Shown: positions 32,715-43,424, numbered from the stretch's first letter. The stretch: DNA of 64,000 bases from Devosia sp. SL43 (GCF_021729885.1 NZ_CP063401.1:2844501-2908500); one strand, 5' to 3'. Numbers and translations: made by a program. The notes: generated by a model not told the origin, from the sequence alone.

Positions 32715-33932
32715 GTGGATACCACCGGCATCAACTCCCTGCGCAACGGCCCGGACGAAGATGGCCGCTTCGGCCTCTATGGCGGGCGCTTCGTCGCCGA
32801 AACCTTGATGCCGCTGATCCTCGATCTCGAGCAGCACTACCGTGCCGCCAAGGTTGATCCGGCCTACCAGGCCGAGGTGAAGCACCTCGCCATCCACTAT
32901 ACCGGCCGCCCCAGCCCGCTCTACTATGCTGAACGCCTCAGTAAGCATCTGGGTGGCGCCAAAGTCTGGCTCAAGCGCGAAGAGCTGAACCATACCGGCA
33001 GCCACAAGATCAACAATTGCCTGGGCCAGATCCTGCTGGCCAAGCGCATGGGCAAGACCCGCGTCATCGCCGAAACCGGCGCCGGCCAGCATGGCGTGGC
33101 CACGGCAACCGTCTGCGCCAAGTTCGAACTGCCCTGCACCATTTTCATGGGCGCCACCGACGTCGAGCGCCAGAAGCCCAATGTGCTGCGCATGAAGATG
33201 CTGGGCGCGGAGGTCCGTCCGGTGACCGCCGGCGCCGGCACGCTCAAGGATGCCATGAACGAGGCTTTGCGCGACTGGGTGACCAATGTCGACACCACCT
33301 ATTACCTGATCGGCACCGCCGCCGGTCCGCATCCCTATCCGGAAATGGTGCGCGACTTCCAATCCGTCATAGGCACCGAGCTCAAGGAACAGTTCAAGGC
33401 TGAAGAGGGCAGGCTGCCCGACGCGGTGGTCGCCTGCGTCGGCGGCGGCTCCAACGCCATCGGCACGTTCCATGCTTTCCTCGATGATCCCTCCGTCGCG
33501 CTCTACGGCGCCGAGGCCGGTGGCCACGGCATCGATGTCGAGAACGGCCATGCCGCCTCGATGACCGGCGGTCGCCCCGGCGTGCTGCATGGCAACCGCA
33601 CCTACCTGCTGCAGGACAAGGACGGGCAGATTCTCGAAGGCCACTCCATCTCCGCCGGTCTCGACTATCCCGGCGTCGGCCCCGAGCACTCCTTCCTGCA
33701 TGACAGCAAGCGCGTCACCTATGCGCCGATTACCGACGGCGAAGCCGTCGAGGCGTTCCAGTTGCTGACCCGCATGGAGGGCATCATTCCGGCGCTGGAA
33801 TCGGCGCACGGCCTGGCACAGGTGATGAAGCTGGCGCCATCAATGGGCAAGGACCAGTCCATCGTGCTGTGCCTCTCCGGTCGCGGCGACAAGGACGTCG
33901 AGACCATCGGCAATCTGCTGGGTCTGCTCTAG
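32715..33932 (+). CDS. trpB: Tryptophan synthase beta chain
   Basis: A 405-residue PLP enzyme condensing indole and serine. Visible are [17 protein letters not shown] near the N-terminus, the PLP lysine in [10 protein letters not shown] near residue 97, [13 protein letters not shown], the phosphate-binding VGGGSNAIG near 240, and the C-terminal [13 protein letters not shown] at 32715 with GAGG 5 bases upstream is chosen; the frame is open further upstream but only through the repeat. Separated from trpA by a secreted unknown and a palindromic repeat, so strict trpB-trpA coupling is lost here. Confidence 0.93.
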   Translation: MDTTGINSLRNGPDEDGRFGLYGGRFVAETLMPLILDLEQHYRAAKVDPAYQAEVKHLAIHYTGRPSPLYYAERLSKHLGGAKVWLKREELNHTGSHKINNCLGQILLAKRMGKTRVIAETGAGQHGVATATVCAKFELPCTIFMGATDVERQKPNVLRMKMLGAEVRPVTAGAGTLKDAMNEALRDWVTNVDTTYYLIGTAAGPHPYPEMVRDFQSVIGTELKEQFKAEEGRLPDAVVACVGGGSNAIGTFHAFLDDPSVALYGAEAGGHGIDVENGHAASMTGGRPGVLHGNRTYLLQDKDGQILEGHSISAGLDYPGVGPEHSFLHDSKRVTYAPITDGEAVEAFQLLTRMEGIIPALESAHGLAQVMKLAPSMGKDQSIVLCLSGRGDKDVETIGNLLGLL

Positions 33933-33934
33933 CC

Positions 33935-34444
33935 ATGCGCACCGGCCGCGCTGCACTTGTCGCCGGCCTGCTGCTCATGGGTGCTGTGCCGGCTCATGCC
34001 TGGATGACCTTTGTGGCCCGCGACGTGGCGACGGGCGCCCGCATCGGCAAGGGTGCCCGTGTGGCCCTCGAGAAGCAGGATCCCGCGCTCAGCATTGCCT
34101 GCATGCCCGATGGCCTGACCGCGACCTTCGAGACCGGCCTGCCGATCACGGCGGAAACCAAGCTGGCCGACATGTCCGTGCCGATCTCGGTCGCCGCCGA
34201 TGGTGGCGAATACGACCCGATTCCGACCACCGCCGAGAGCTTCGATTCCGGCAGCGGCCCCACCATCCGCCTGCGCCTCAGCGCCGACGAGGCGATGGGC
34301 CTGGTCGAATATGTGCTGGGCGCCGAAACCTCGATCCAGGTCAGCTACCGCGTCGGGACCGAAGAGCTGGCCCATGCCAGCTTCCCCAACGACAGCGCCC
34401 CGATTTCCATCGGCGCCGTGCTGAGCGAATGCGAGGAACGCTAG
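33935..34444 (+). CDS. Secreted protein of unknown function
   Basis: A 169-residue protein with a clear Sec signal peptide (RAALVAGLLLMGAVPAHA, cleavage near residue 22). The predicted mature domain is beta-rich (AWMTFVARDVATGARIGKGARVALEKQDP, then IRLRLSADEAMGLVEYVLGAETSIQVSYRVG). Two cysteines (SIACMPDG and LSECEER) could form one disulphide. ATG lies 3 bases after the trpB stop, so it is co-transcribed with trpB. I recognise no family. Confidence 0.65.
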   Translation: MRTGRAALVAGLLLMGAVPAHAWMTFVARDVATGARIGKGARVALEKQDPALSIACMPDGLTATFETGLPITAETKLADMSVPISVAADGGEYDPIPTTAESFDSGSGPTIRLRLSADEAMGLVEYVLGAETSIQVSYRVGTEELAHASFPNDSAPISIGAVLSECEER

Positions 34445-34452
34445 GCAATCGC

Positions 34453-34582
34453 GCCACGCCCTCGTGGTTCGAGGCTCGCGAAGGGCTCGCACCTCACCAT
34501 GAGGACTACTGATACTCCAAGCCAACAACAGCCCTCATGGTGAGGTGCGCTTCTTCAGCGCCTCGAACCACGAGGGCGTGGC
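34453..34582. repeat. Large palindromic repeat, subtype A, copy 2
   Basis: A 130-bp near-perfect inverted repeat: the left arm GCCACGCCCTCGTGGTTCGAGG with CCTCACCATGAGG, the right arm CCTCATGGTGAGG, then TGCGCTTCTTCAGCG and CCTCGAACCACGAGGGCGTGGC. The right arm is identical over about 50 bp to the copy at 62593. It lies 9 bases after the secreted-protein stop and before trpA. Confidence 0.88.
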
Positions 34583-34650
34583 ACCACGGATGATTGACTC
34601 CATCCCCCTCGCCCCCCTAAACCCCAGACCGGAAAATGGGAAACCCGCTT

Positions 34651-35475
34651 ATGTCGTCTCGCATCGAAGCGCGCTTTGCCGCGGTCAAGGCCGAGGGCCG
34701 TCCGGCCTTCGTTACATTCGTCATGGCCGGCGATCCCGACCTTGCCACTGGCCAGGCGATCCTTGAAGCCCTGCCGCAGGCCGGCGCCGACATTATCGAG
34801 CTGGGCATGCCCTTTTCCGATCCGATGGCCGATGGTGTCGCCATCCAGCTCGGCGGCCAACGCGCCCTCGCCTCGGGCCAGACTCTGCGCGGCGTCCTCG
34901 GCATGGTGGAGGACTTTCGCCGCAAGGATGAGCACACGCCCATCGTGCTGATGGGTTACTACAACCCGATCTACATTTTCGGCGTCGACAAATTCCTGGA
35001 AGCGGCCAACGCCGCCGGGGTCGACGGCCTGATCATCGTCGATCTGCCGCCCGAGGAAGATGCCGAACTCTGCATCCCGGCACTCAAAGCCGGCATCAAC
35101 TTCATCCGCCTGACCACCCCCACCACCGACGACAAGCGCCTGCCCGCTGTGCTCAACAACACCTCGGGCTTTGTCTACTACGTGTCGATGACCGGCATTA
35201 CCGGCGCCGCCATCAAGTCGCGCGCTGCCGTGGGCGATGCCGTCCAGCGCATCAAGAAGCACACCGATCTGCCCGTTGCCGTCGGCTTCGGCATCAAGAC
35301 CGCCCAGGATGCCGAAGAGATCGGCAAATATGCCGACGGCGTCGTTGTCGGCACCGTTCTGGTCGATGCTGTCGCCAAGACGCTGGTCGATGGCAAGGCC
35401 ACCGACAAGACGGTCAGCGCCGTACGCGACCTGGTCGCCGACATCTTCGCTGGCGTGAAGCGGGCGCGGGGCTGA
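34651..35475 (+). CDS. trpA: Tryptophan synthase alpha chain
   Basis: A 274-residue TIM barrel that cleaves indole-3-glycerol phosphate. Catalytic Glu in [17 protein letters not shown] near residue 50, catalytic Asp in [14 protein letters not shown] near 130, phosphate site [11 protein letters not shown] near 212 and [12 protein letters not shown] near 233. The start at 34651 ([13 protein letters not shown]) aligns with rhizobial TrpA; an ATG at 34636 would add five residues. It is separated from trpB by the unknown gene and a palindromic repeat. Confidence 0.92.
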   Translation: MSSRIEARFAAVKAEGRPAFVTFVMAGDPDLATGQAILEALPQAGADIIELGMPFSDPMADGVAIQLGGQRALASGQTLRGVLGMVEDFRRKDEHTPIVLMGYYNPIYIFGVDKFLEAANAAGVDGLIIVDLPPEEDAELCIPALKAGINFIRLTTPTTDDKRLPAVLNNTSGFVYYVSMTGITGAAIKSRAAVGDAVQRIKKHTDLPVAVGFGIKTAQDAEEIGKYADGVVVGTVLVDAVAKTLVDGKATDKTVSAVRDLVADIFAGVKRARG

Positions 35476-35485
35476 CACGATCTGT

Positions 35486-35519
35486 CCCTCCCCCTTCTGG
35501 GGAGGTTAGGTGGGGGTAC
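35486..35519. repeat. Short GC palindrome with GGTTAGGTGGGGGTA tail
   Basis: A hairpin CCTCCCC/GGGGAGG with a short loop is followed by TTAGGTGGGGGTAC. The same unit occurs twice, in inverted orientation, at 43961-44076. It lies 11 bases after the trpA stop and may also act as a weak transcript end. Confidence 0.6.
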
Positions 35520-35611
35520 TGTCGCCGCGCCCTTTGCCCTCTCCGCCCCACCCTGATAACAATTGCCACAATCACAGCTTAGGTGACGTCAAAGTCCCCA
35601 ACGAGGCCGCC

Positions 35612-36589
35612 ATGAACTGGATCGATAACTTCGTCCGCCCGAAAATCCGCTCGATGCTGGGCCAGCGCCCCGAAATCGCGGAAAATCTCTGGGTCAAGGA
35701 CCCTGAATCCGGCGAGATGGTGTTCTATCGCGATCTCGAGGCCAATCAGTGGGTCGTGCCCAATTCGGGCTACCACATGAAGATCAAGCCGGCCGACCGG
35801 CTCAAGACCTTCCTCGACGAGGGCGAATACAAGCTGGTTGCCGTGCCGTCGGTCGCCGTCGATCCGCTGAAATTCCGCGATCAGAAGCGCTATACCGACC
35901 GCCTCAAGGAAAATCGCGCCAAGACCGGCTATGACGACGCCGTGATCGTTGCCACCGGCAAGCTGTTTCAGCGCGACATCACCGTCGCCGTGCAGGATTT
36001 CGACTTCATGGGCGGCTCGCTCGGAATGGCAGCCGGACAGGGCATCATCACCGGCCTCGAAACCGCTGCCAACCGCAAGACGCCCTTCGTGCTGTTCGTC
36101 GCTTCGGGCGGCGCCCGCATGCAAGAAGGCGTCCTGAGCCTGATGCAGATGCCGCGCACCACCGTGGCCGTCCTGCGCCTGCGTGAAGCGGGCCTGCCGT
36201 TCTTCGTGGTGCTGACCAACCCCACCACCGGCGGGGTAACCGCTTCCTATGCCATGCTCGGCGATGTCCACCTGGCCGAGCCCGGTGCGCAGATCGGCTT
36301 TGCCGGCGCCCGCGTCATCGAGCAGACCATTCGCGAAAAGCTGCCCAAGGGCTTCCAGCGCTCGGAATATCTCTACGAGCACGGCATGGTCGATATGGTG
36401 GTCCACCGCCACAACTTGCGCTCGACCATCGGTTCGCTGGCGGCGATCCTGACCAAAAGCGAATCGACAGGCGCGCTTGCGGCCTCGGCTTCGCCGACCG
36501 TTTCGCGCTCCAGCCTGCGCGATGCGGCTGTGGCGGCAGAAGGCGATGATGCGGATCTGTCGGCACCCTCCGCCGCGCATGCCGAGTAG
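35612..36589 (+). CDS. accD: Acetyl-CoA carboxylase carboxyltransferase subunit beta
   Basis: A 325-residue crotonase-fold subunit: [46 protein letters not shown] and [26 protein letters not shown] are the standard active-site blocks. The N-terminal zinc ribbon of E. coli AccD is absent: [15 protein letters not shown] has no cysteines, in line with the reduced ribbon of alphaproteobacterial AccD, here lacking even the single Cys often left. A Ser/Ala-rich tail follows. trpA-accD-folC is the Rhizobiales order, here interrupted by a chemoreceptor. Confidence 0.93.
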   Translation: MNWIDNFVRPKIRSMLGQRPEIAENLWVKDPESGEMVFYRDLEANQWVVPNSGYHMKIKPADRLKTFLDEGEYKLVAVPSVAVDPLKFRDQKRYTDRLKENRAKTGYDDAVIVATGKLFQRDITVAVQDFDFMGGSLGMAAGQGIITGLETAANRKTPFVLFVASGGARMQEGVLSLMQMPRTTVAVLRLREAGLPFFVVLTNPTTGGVTASYAMLGDVHLAEPGAQIGFAGARVIEQTIREKLPKGFQRSEYLYEHGMVDMVVHRHNLRSTIGSLAAILTKSESTGALAASASPTVSRSSLRDAAVAAEGDDADLSAPSAAHAE

Positions 36590-36695
36590 GGTCTTTACCC
36601 ACACTTAAGGACGTTGGGCGTATTTTTGCGCAAAGTCGTGCTGTGCCAGTGAATTAACACCGGCCACACGGCACTGCCGCAAGAGGGGCCCGTCC

Positions 36696-39203
36696 GTGTT
36701 CAAATTCTCGATGCCGATCGCCCGCAAGCTGCCGCTTGCTCTGCTCGGGTCTGCCCTGCTGGTGAGCTTGGGCGTGGGCACGGCCAGCTATATGATCGGC
36801 AGCCAGGCTTTGCGCACGTCGGCCGAGACCAACTTGGTCATGCTCGCGACCGAACGCGCTGCGGCCGTCACCACCTATCTCAAATCGGTGCAGGACGACC
36901 TCGTCGCCACGTCCCGCTCGGAAGCGACCGTGCAGTCGCTGCGCGATTTCGGCGGCGCCTGGCTTGGCTTCAAGGTCGATCCGACCGCCGAAGTGCGGAA
37001 ACTCTTCGTCGACGACAATCCCAACAAGGACAATCTGGCGGCGCTCGATACGCTCGGCACCACCGGCACCTATGACGTCACCCATACGCGGTTTCATCCA
37101 GGCTTCCGCAACCAGATCACGGCGCGCGGCTATCGCGACCTCTACCTGTTCGATCTCAAGGGCTTCATGGTCTATTCGGTCAACAAGGCCGAGGATTTTG
37201 GCACCAGCTTCGCCGAAGGCGGCCCGCTCGCGGGCACCACCCTGGGCCAGGTGTTCCAGCAGGCCGTGGCCATTGAAAACCCCGATGATATTGCCTTCGC
37301 CGATTTCGCGCCCTACCAGGCTGCAGCCGGCCTCCCCGCCAGCTTCTTCGCCAAGCCGGTTTTCAACGCACAGGGCCGTAAGGTCGGCGTGCTCGCCATC
37401 CAACTGCCCAGCGAGCGTCTCGACGCCGTCATCGGCGACCGCACGGGCCTCGGTCAGACCGGCGAAGTGCTGGTCGCCGGCCCCGATGGCCTGCTGCGCA
37501 GCGATTCCACCTTCACCGAAGCCAATGACGCGCTCCTGACTCCCCTTTCCGGTCCCGTGCTCGATACGGCTCTGGCCGGCACGCCCAATGAGGGCGAGAC
37601 ATCGGCCTATCGTGCCACCGACATGCTGGTGGCTGCTGCGCCGATCACCACCCGCGGCCAGCCCTGGGCAGCAGTGGCCGTCATGGCGACCAACGAGGTC
37701 CTCGCGCCAGTCGTCAACATGCGCAACATGATGCTGATGATTGGCGCCGGCCTGCTGGCCGTCGTCGCCGCCCTCAGCATCCTGTTCTCGCGCACTATCA
37801 CCAAGCCGATCACCCGCCTCACCGGCACTATGGAAGCACTGGCGCAGGGCGATCTCGATGTCGAAGTGCGCGGCGCCGCTCGCACCGACGAGCTGGGTGC
37901 CATGGCCCGGGCCGTCGAAGTGTTCCGCGAGAACGGCCAGAAGGTCGCCCAGATGACCGAGGCGGAAGCGGCCCAGGTGCTGGCCAACCAGGCCGAACGT
38001 GCCCGCATGATGGTCAGCCTGCAGCGTGCCTTTGGCGACGTCGTCGATGCCGCCATTGCCGGCGATTTCACCAAGCGTGTTGGCGCCGAATTCCCCGATG
38101 CCGAACTCAATGCATTGGCCCGCTCGGTCAATTCGCTCGTCGAAACGGTCGATCGCGGCCTGGGTGAAACCGGTGAAGTGCTCTCCGCCCTCGCCGATAC
38201 CGACCTGACGCGCCGGGTGCGCGGCGACTACGAGGGCGCCTTTGCCCGCCTCAAGACTGATACCAACGCCGTGGCCGAAAAGCTGGGCGAGATCGTCGGC
38301 CAGCTGCGCTCGACTTCGGGCGCCCTCAAGACCGCCACCGGCGAAATTCTCTCAGGTGCCAACGACCTTTCCGAGCGCACCACCAAGCAGGCTGCGACCA
38401 TCGAGGAAACCTCGGCCGCCGTGGAACAGCTGGCTGGGACGGTCATCGACAACGCCAAGAAGGCCGAAGCTGCCAGCGTCCAGGCCAAGGCTGTCTCCAA
38501 GACAGCCGAAGAGGGCGGCGCCGTCATGGCCCAGGCCACCGAGGCCATGGACCGCATCACCGCATCGTCGAGCAAGATTTCCAACATCATCGGCCTGATC
38601 GACGACATCGCCTTCCAGACCAATCTGCTGGCCCTGAACGCCTCGGTGGAAGCCGCCCGTGCCGGCGACGCCGGCAAGGGCTTTGCCGTCGTGGCGGTCG
38701 AAGTGCGCCGCCTGGCGCAGTCCGCCGCCAATGCATCGCGCGACGTCAAGGTGCTGATCGAGCAGAGCGCCAACGAGGTCAAAGGCGGCAGCCGGCTGGT
38801 CTCCGATGCCGCGACCAAGCTGTCCAGCATGCTGGGCGCCATCCGCGACAATACCACCGCGCTCGAAGCCATCTCGCGCGACAGCCGCGAACAGGCCGGC
38901 GCCATCGAAGAGGTCAACGTCGCCATCCAGCAGATGGACGAAATGACCCAGCACAACGCCGCTCTGGTTGAACAAACCAATGCCGCCATCGAGCAGACCG
39001 AGGCCCAGGCCACCGAACTCGACCGCATCGTCGACATCTTCACCATCGACGCCAGCCCGGTGCGAGCGGTAACCGCCAAAACCGCCCCGGTCGCTGCCCC
39101 AGCCGGTGGCATCCGCGGCATGCAGGAAAAGCTCAAGGCCGTCGCCGGCAGCTACCTCAAGCGCGGCAATGCCGCAGTGGACAAGGACTGGGCCGAGTTC
39201 TGA
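36696..39203 (+). CDS. Methyl-accepting chemotaxis protein with Cache-type sensor
   Basis: An 835-residue chemoreceptor. Membrane helix 1 (residues 13-33) is followed by a periplasmic domain of about 310 residues resembling a double Cache fold ([36 protein letters not shown]). Membrane helix 2 is at 347-366, then HAMP helices ([24 protein letters not shown]), a second HAMP-like unit, and the methylation/signalling hairpin with [28 protein letters not shown]. It ends in DWAEF, matching the xWxxF pentapeptide that tethers CheR and CheB. GTG start with GAGGGG upstream. Inserted between accD and folC. Confidence 0.88.
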   Translation: MFKFSMPIARKLPLALLGSALLVSLGVGTASYMIGSQALRTSAETNLVMLATERAAAVTTYLKSVQDDLVATSRSEATVQSLRDFGGAWLGFKVDPTAEVRKLFVDDNPNKDNLAALDTLGTTGTYDVTHTRFHPGFRNQITARGYRDLYLFDLKGFMVYSVNKAEDFGTSFAEGGPLAGTTLGQVFQQAVAIENPDDIAFADFAPYQAAAGLPASFFAKPVFNAQGRKVGVLAIQLPSERLDAVIGDRTGLGQTGEVLVAGPDGLLRSDSTFTEANDALLTPLSGPVLDTALAGTPNEGETSAYRATDMLVAAAPITTRGQPWAAVAVMATNEVLAPVVNMRNMMLMIGAGLLAVVAALSILFSRTITKPITRLTGTMEALAQGDLDVEVRGAARTDELGAMARAVEVFRENGQKVAQMTEAEAAQVLANQAERARMMVSLQRAFGDVVDAAIAGDFTKRVGAEFPDAELNALARSVNSLVETVDRGLGETGEVLSALADTDLTRRVRGDYEGAFARLKTDTNAVAEKLGEIVGQLRSTSGALKTATGEILSGANDLSERTTKQAATIEETSAAVEQLAGTVIDNAKKAEAASVQAKAVSKTAEEGGAVMAQATEAMDRITASSSKISNIIGLIDDIAFQTNLLALNASVEAARAGDAGKGFAVVAVEVRRLAQSAANASRDVKVLIEQSANEVKGGSRLVSDAATKLSSMLGAIRDNTTALEAISRDSREQAGAIEEVNVAIQQMDEMTQHNAALVEQTNAAIEQTEAQATELDRIVDIFTIDASPVRAVTAKTAPVAAPAGGIRGMQEKLKAVAGSYLKRGNAAVDKDWAEF

Positions 39204-39205
39204 TC

Positions 39206-39328
39206 CTCCCTTCTCCCCTTGCGGGAGAAGGTGGCGCAGCGCCGGATGAGGGGGAGGGTACGTACCGGCATCGGGGCAGCCCCCTCACCCGCCCTTCGGG
39301 CACCCTCTCCCGCGAGGGGCGAGGGAGA
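39206..39328. repeat. GC-rich dispersed repeat between the chemoreceptor and folC
   Basis: An inverted arrangement of CTTCTCCCCTTGCGGGAGAAGG with GGATGAGGGGGAGGG on the left and CCCCCTCACCCGCCCTTCGGG with CTCTCCCGCGAGGGGCGAGGG on the right. It starts 2 bases after the chemoreceptor stop. This type of element is scattered through many proteobacterial genomes. No coding potential beyond chance. Confidence 0.65.
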
Positions 39329-39399
39329 CGCGGTGGGGTGTTGCAGCCATCTCGCATCAGCGCTAACTCATCGGCTCACGCTCTCGCCGTACGAGTCTC

Positions 39400-40695
39400 A
39401 TGTCCCGCACCGATGCCATCCTCAAGCGCCTCTCGGGGCTGCACCCTAAGCTGATCGATCTCAGCCTCGACCGCATGCTGCCGCTGCTGGAGGATCTGGG
39501 CAATCCACAGGACAGGCTGCCGCCGGTCATCCACGTCGCTGGCACCAATGCCAAGGGGTCGACGATCGCCTATCTGCGCGCTTTCCTCGAAGCCGCAGGC
39601 AAGTCGGTGCATGTCTACAATTCCCCCCATCTCGTGCGCTTCAACGAGCGTATCCGCCTGGCCGGCAAGCTGGTGGGCACGCGCCGACTCAACGCGGTGC
39701 TGGAGCGGGTCGAGCGGGTCAATGCCGGCCGCGGCATCACCTTTTTCGAGGTGACAACGGTTGCCGCCTTCGTGCTCTATGCCGAGACACCGGCCGACTA
39801 CCTGCTGCTCGAAGTCGGCATGGGCGGCACCTATGACACCACCAATGTGGTGAAACAGCCATTGGGCACGATCATTACCCCGGTCGACCTCGACCACCAG
39901 GCGTTTCTCGGTCCGACCATCGCCGATATCGCCGTCAGCAAGGCCGGCATCCTTAAACGCGGCAGCAAGGCGGTCATCGGCATCCAGCAGAAAGAGGGGC
40001 GTGCCGTGATCGATCGCGCCGCTCGCAAACTGGGCGTCCAGCCGATCTGGCAGAACGAGGATTTCCACGGTTCGGCGCAGGATGGGCGGCTGGTCTATCA
40101 GGACGAGGACGGCCTGCTCGACCTACCGCCGCCGGCTTTGCCGGGGGCGCATCAATTCGACAATGCGGCTCTGGCCATCGCGGCCGCACGGCATTTCGGC
40201 CTGCCGGTCGACGCCGATGCCATCGCCGCCGGTCTGCGCAACGTGGTCTGGCCGGCGCGCATGACGCCACTGCTCAAGGGACCGCTGCGCGACCTCTTGG
40301 GTCCGGGTGCCGAACTCTGGCTCGACGGCATCCACAACGCCCACGGCGCCGCCGCCGTGGCGATTGCGCTGCGCGACCTGGACAAGGCCCGCCCGGCGCC
40401 GCTGGTGCTGATCATGGGCCTGATGAGCAACCGCTCGCCATCGGCCGTGCTGGCGCCCTTTGCCGGCATGGCGCAGCAGGTGATCGCCGTGCCGATCCCC
40501 GGCGAGATCAATGCCCACAAGGCCGAGACCATCGCCGCTGCCGCCCGCGAGGCCGGCTTTGCCGCCTCGGCCCAGCGTTCGGTGATTTCGGCGCTGAAAA
40601 CCGCAGCAAAGGTCCCCAATGCCCGCGTGCTGATCTGCGGATCGCTCTACCTGGCCGGCGACGTTCTGGCCAAGAACCGGACGCCGCCGGACTGA
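39400..40695 (+). CDS. folC: Folylpolyglutamate synthase / dihydrofolate synthase
   Basis: A 431-residue Mur-ligase-family enzyme: P-loop VAGTNAKGSTIAYL near residue 47, SPHLVRFNERIRL near 74, EVGMGGTYDTTNVV near 138, HQAFLGPTIADIA near 164, and LWLDGIHNAHGA near 305. It adds glutamate to folates. ATG at 39400 follows about 70 bp of non-repeat sequence. In the usual order trxA-addAB precede it on the opposite strand; here two extra genes intervene. Confidence 0.92.
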   Translation: MSRTDAILKRLSGLHPKLIDLSLDRMLPLLEDLGNPQDRLPPVIHVAGTNAKGSTIAYLRAFLEAAGKSVHVYNSPHLVRFNERIRLAGKLVGTRRLNAVLERVERVNAGRGITFFEVTTVAAFVLYAETPADYLLLEVGMGGTYDTTNVVKQPLGTIITPVDLDHQAFLGPTIADIAVSKAGILKRGSKAVIGIQQKEGRAVIDRAARKLGVQPIWQNEDFHGSAQDGRLVYQDEDGLLDLPPPALPGAHQFDNAALAIAAARHFGLPVDADAIAAGLRNVVWPARMTPLLKGPLRDLLGPGAELWLDGIHNAHGAAAVAIALRDLDKARPAPLVLIMGLMSNRSPSAVLAPFAGMAQQVIAVPIPGEINAHKAETIAAAAREAGFAASAQRSVISALKTAAKVPNARVLICGSLYLAGDVLAKNRTPPD

Positions 40696-40808
40696 GCGAC
40701 CATCAACCCTTGTTGAACTGCAATGCGCTTCATACCTAAGCCCTGAAGGGCTAGGCTCGTTGGCGCGTGTCGACTGATGCTGCCCTAGCAATTTCAGGAA
40801 GAACAGCC

Positions 40809-41714
40809 ATGACCATCGACCCCTCCATTCCGTCCGTCGTCGCCGTGCGCGCCCATATCCCCGAAGACGCCTTCACCGCCCGGACGCTGGGCACTTTGCG
40901 CGAGGGCAGCGGCGTGGTGATCGGTGACAAGGGGCTGGTGCTGACCATCGGCTACCTCATCACCGAGGCCGAAGAGGTCTGGCTGACTACCCATGACAAC
41001 CGTGTCCTGGCGGCACATGCGCTGGCTTATGACACGGAAAGCGGCTTTGGCCTCGTGCAGGCCCTAGGCGACCTTAACCTGCCGGCCCTCGAATTCGGCG
41101 ATTCCGCCAAGGCCAGGCTCGGCGATGCCGCCGTGTTCGCCGACGGGCAGGGCGAAGCGGTGCGCACCGTCATCGTCGCCAAACAGGAATTTGCCGGCTA
41201 TTGGGAATACCTGCTCGACGAGGCCATCTTCACGGCGCCGGCCCACCCTTCATGGGGCGGCGCAGCCCTCATCGACGGCGAGGGCAAGCTGCTCGGCATC
41301 GGTTCGCTGCGTCTGCAGATGATCCACAACGGCCAGGTCACCGACATCAACATGGTCGTACCGATCAACCTGCTGCCGCCCATCATCGACGATCTGCTCT
41401 CCCGCGGCAGCGTCGACAAGGCACCACGCCCCTGGCTGGGCGTATTTTCCGCCGAGAACAACGGCGACGTGGTGGTGATGAACGTCTCCGACAACGGCCC
41501 GGCCGCCAAGGCTGGCCTGCAGCGCGGCGACGTCATCTCCGACGTTGCCGACGGCAAGGTCTCCGGCCTCGCCGATTTCTACCGCAAGGTCTGGGAAACC
41601 GGCCCGGCCGGCGCTGCGGTACCCATGCGGATCGTCCGCGACGGCCGCGAGAAGTGGGTCCGCGTGGCCTCGGCGGACCGCAACAGCTTCCTGGCCAAGC
41701 CACATCTGCAGTGA
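40809..41714 (+). CDS. Trypsin-like (S1C) fold protein with PDZ domain, catalytic residues missing
   Basis: A 301-residue protein with a DegP-like fold (GSGVVIGDKGLVLTIGYLI, later FTAPAHPSWGGAALIDGEGKLLGIGSL) and a C-terminal PDZ domain (PWLGVF near residue 207, GPAAKAGLQRGDVISDVADGKV). The His of the LTNxHV motif is replaced (LTIGYLI), the TDLA Asp segment reads SGFG, and GNSGGP reads PSWGGA. It is therefore probably a pseudoprotease that binds rather than cuts. No signal peptide is visible, so it may be cytoplasmic. ATG at 40809 follows AGGAAG. Confidence 0.75.
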   Translation: MTIDPSIPSVVAVRAHIPEDAFTARTLGTLREGSGVVIGDKGLVLTIGYLITEAEEVWLTTHDNRVLAAHALAYDTESGFGLVQALGDLNLPALEFGDSAKARLGDAAVFADGQGEAVRTVIVAKQEFAGYWEYLLDEAIFTAPAHPSWGGAALIDGEGKLLGIGSLRLQMIHNGQVTDINMVVPINLLPPIIDDLLSRGSVDKAPRPWLGVFSAENNGDVVVMNVSDNGPAAKAGLQRGDVISDVADGKVSGLADFYRKVWETGPAGAAVPMRIVRDGREKWVRVASADRNSFLAKPHLQ

Positions 41715-41753
41715 GGTAGCGCGTGCCAAGCCCACGAGGCGTGGCGCTGGCCC

Positions 41754-43424
41754 TCAATACTTCCCCTGATCGCTCCCCACGAACGGATCGACCGGGCTCA
41801 CCCCCGAAAACGCCTGCCGCCCCATGATCGCCTCGACCACGGCGGCCTGCAGCGCCTCGCTCGATCCATAGGCGTTGACGTAAGCCGGCACACGCGGCGC
41901 GTCGTACAGGTAATATGGGTAGCCGAACGAGATCATCAGCGTCGGGATATCGTGCCAGTAGCGGCTCATGGCGCCGAACACCGAGCCGGTGAGCTTCTGC
42001 CAGTCGAGGAAGATGCGGCTGCGGGTGAGCAGTGTCTCCTCGGCGAACAAATAAAGCAGCAGGTCGTAGTCCTTGGGACTGACCGGTGTGCCCGGCGTAT
42101 AGACGGTGACCGCGAAGCCCTCCTTCTCCAGCCGCTCAGGCACGCTCAGCGGCAGCGGATGCGGCACAAAGGGCAGGATGACGCCGCCCGAAAACACCAG
42201 CACCCGCTTGGTCCTGGCCGGCGATAGCGGCAGGATGTTCCTGATATCCTTGACCAGGGTGGGCACGCGCGACGTGACGCCATTGGTAACCAGCCGGCTC
42301 TCGTCGCTGGCAACGACCTGCCGGGCCCGCTCGATGCTTGGCTCGGCACGGTCCTTGTGCAGGCCCAGGGCGGCCTTGAGCGCCAGCACGCGGGTCACGG
42401 CTTCGTCGACCCGTTCCTGGCTCAGGCGGCCATCGGCTATGGCCTTGACCAGGCGCATCAGGTCGCCATTGGGATCGTCGGAGAACAGCACCACGTCGCA
42501 CCCGGCAATAACCGTCTGCGGCAGCACCTCGTCGCGATTGCCCCAGTCGTTCATGCCGGCCATCGGCGTCGCGTCCGAGACGATCAGGCCGTTGAATCCG
42601 AGCTCGCGCCGGAGCAGGTCCTCGTTGAGATATCTGCTGAGCGAAGCTGGCCGATAGGCCTCGGCACCGGCATCGGGTTCGAGCGCCCGCACATAGGATG
42701 GCAGCGCGATATGGGCCGACATCACGCTCATCACGCCGGCCTCGATCGCTTTGCGATAGAGCCGGCCGAAGGTGTTTTCCCATTCCGCCATCGACAGCGG
42801 GTTGACCGTGGTCACCAGATGCTGGTCGCGGTCGTCATAGCCCTCGCCGGGCCAGTGCTTGACTGTGGCCGCAACGCCATTGGCCTGGAATGCCGCTATC
42901 TGCGCCAGCGCATGGCGCTCGACCTTGTCGATATCGCTGCCATAGGAGCGCGTACCGACAATGGCGCTGCGCCAGGCGACATTGAGATCGACGACCGGCG
43001 TAAAGCTCCAGTTGAGGCCCACCGCATTGGCCTCGCGCGCCATGATGGTGGAAATCGCCGTCGTCGAATCGACGTCATCGACGGCCGCCAGACCCAGCGG
43101 ATTGGGCACAGACGTGCCGAAGGGCATGCTCATGCGGCTGCCTTCGAGATCGGCGCTGACTAGCAGCGGCACCGCGCTCAGCGTACCCAGGTCGCGTGCT
43201 AGCCCAATCTCGGCCTCAAGATCAGCAGAGTAGATTCGGGTAATGCCACCCGGCTTGAAGCTGCGGACCTCCTCCGCCACTTCCTCTGGCGTACCCCGCG
43301 CCAGCAGCACAAACAGCTGCGAGAGCTTGTCGCGCGGACTGAAGCCATCGCGGGTCGTGTTGACCCAGGCAATGGCCTCGTCATCGAGGTTAAACGGCGC
43401 GGCGGAAAGATTGACGGGCGCCAT
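41754..43424 (-). CDS. Glycoside hydrolase family 3 protein (beta-N-acetylhexosaminidase-like)
   Basis: A 556-residue protein. The N-terminal TIM barrel has the NagZ-type motif KHWPGEGYDDRDQH near residue 195 (general acid/base His) and the nucleophile Asp in GLIVSDATPM near 285. An alpha/beta C-terminal domain of about 200 residues makes it longer than single-domain NagZ (about 340) and closer to two-domain Gram-positive forms. It may cleave GlcNAc-containing muropeptides or other beta-glycosides. No signal peptide. It ends 40 bases from the convergent PDZ protein. Confidence 0.83.
   Translation of the reverse strand: MAPVNLSAAPFNLDDEAIAWVNTTRDGFSPRDKLSQLFVLLARGTPEEVAEEVRSFKPGGITRIYSADLEAEIGLARDLGTLSAVPLLVSADLEGSRMSMPFGTSVPNPLGLAAVDDVDSTTAISTIMAREANAVGLNWSFTPVVDLNVAWRSAIVGTRSYGSDIDKVERHALAQIAAFQANGVAATVKHWPGEGYDDRDQHLVTTVNPLSMAEWENTFGRLYRKAIEAGVMSVMSAHIALPSYVRALEPDAGAEAYRPASLSRYLNEDLLRRELGFNGLIVSDATPMAGMNDWGNRDEVLPQTVIAGCDVVLFSDDPNGDLMRLVKAIADGRLSQERVDEAVTRVLALKAALGLHKDRAEPSIERARQVVASDESRLVTNGVTSRVPTLVKDIRNILPLSPARTKRVLVFSGGVILPFVPHPLPLSVPERLEKEGFAVTVYTPGTPVSPKDYDLLLYLFAEETLLTRSRIFLDWQKLTGSVFGAMSRYWHDIPTLMISFGYPYYLYDAPRVPAYVNAYGSSEALQAAVVEAIMGRQAFSGVSPVDPFVGSDQGKY

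Noticed and set aside
39219..39449. Short frame over the repeat before folC
   Set aside because: It lies wholly in the dispersed repeat and overlaps the folC start; no coding support.
41720..41748. A fifth copy of the large palindrome
   Set aside because: Only about 14 bases (CCACGAGGCGTGGC) resemble one arm end; too short to claim.
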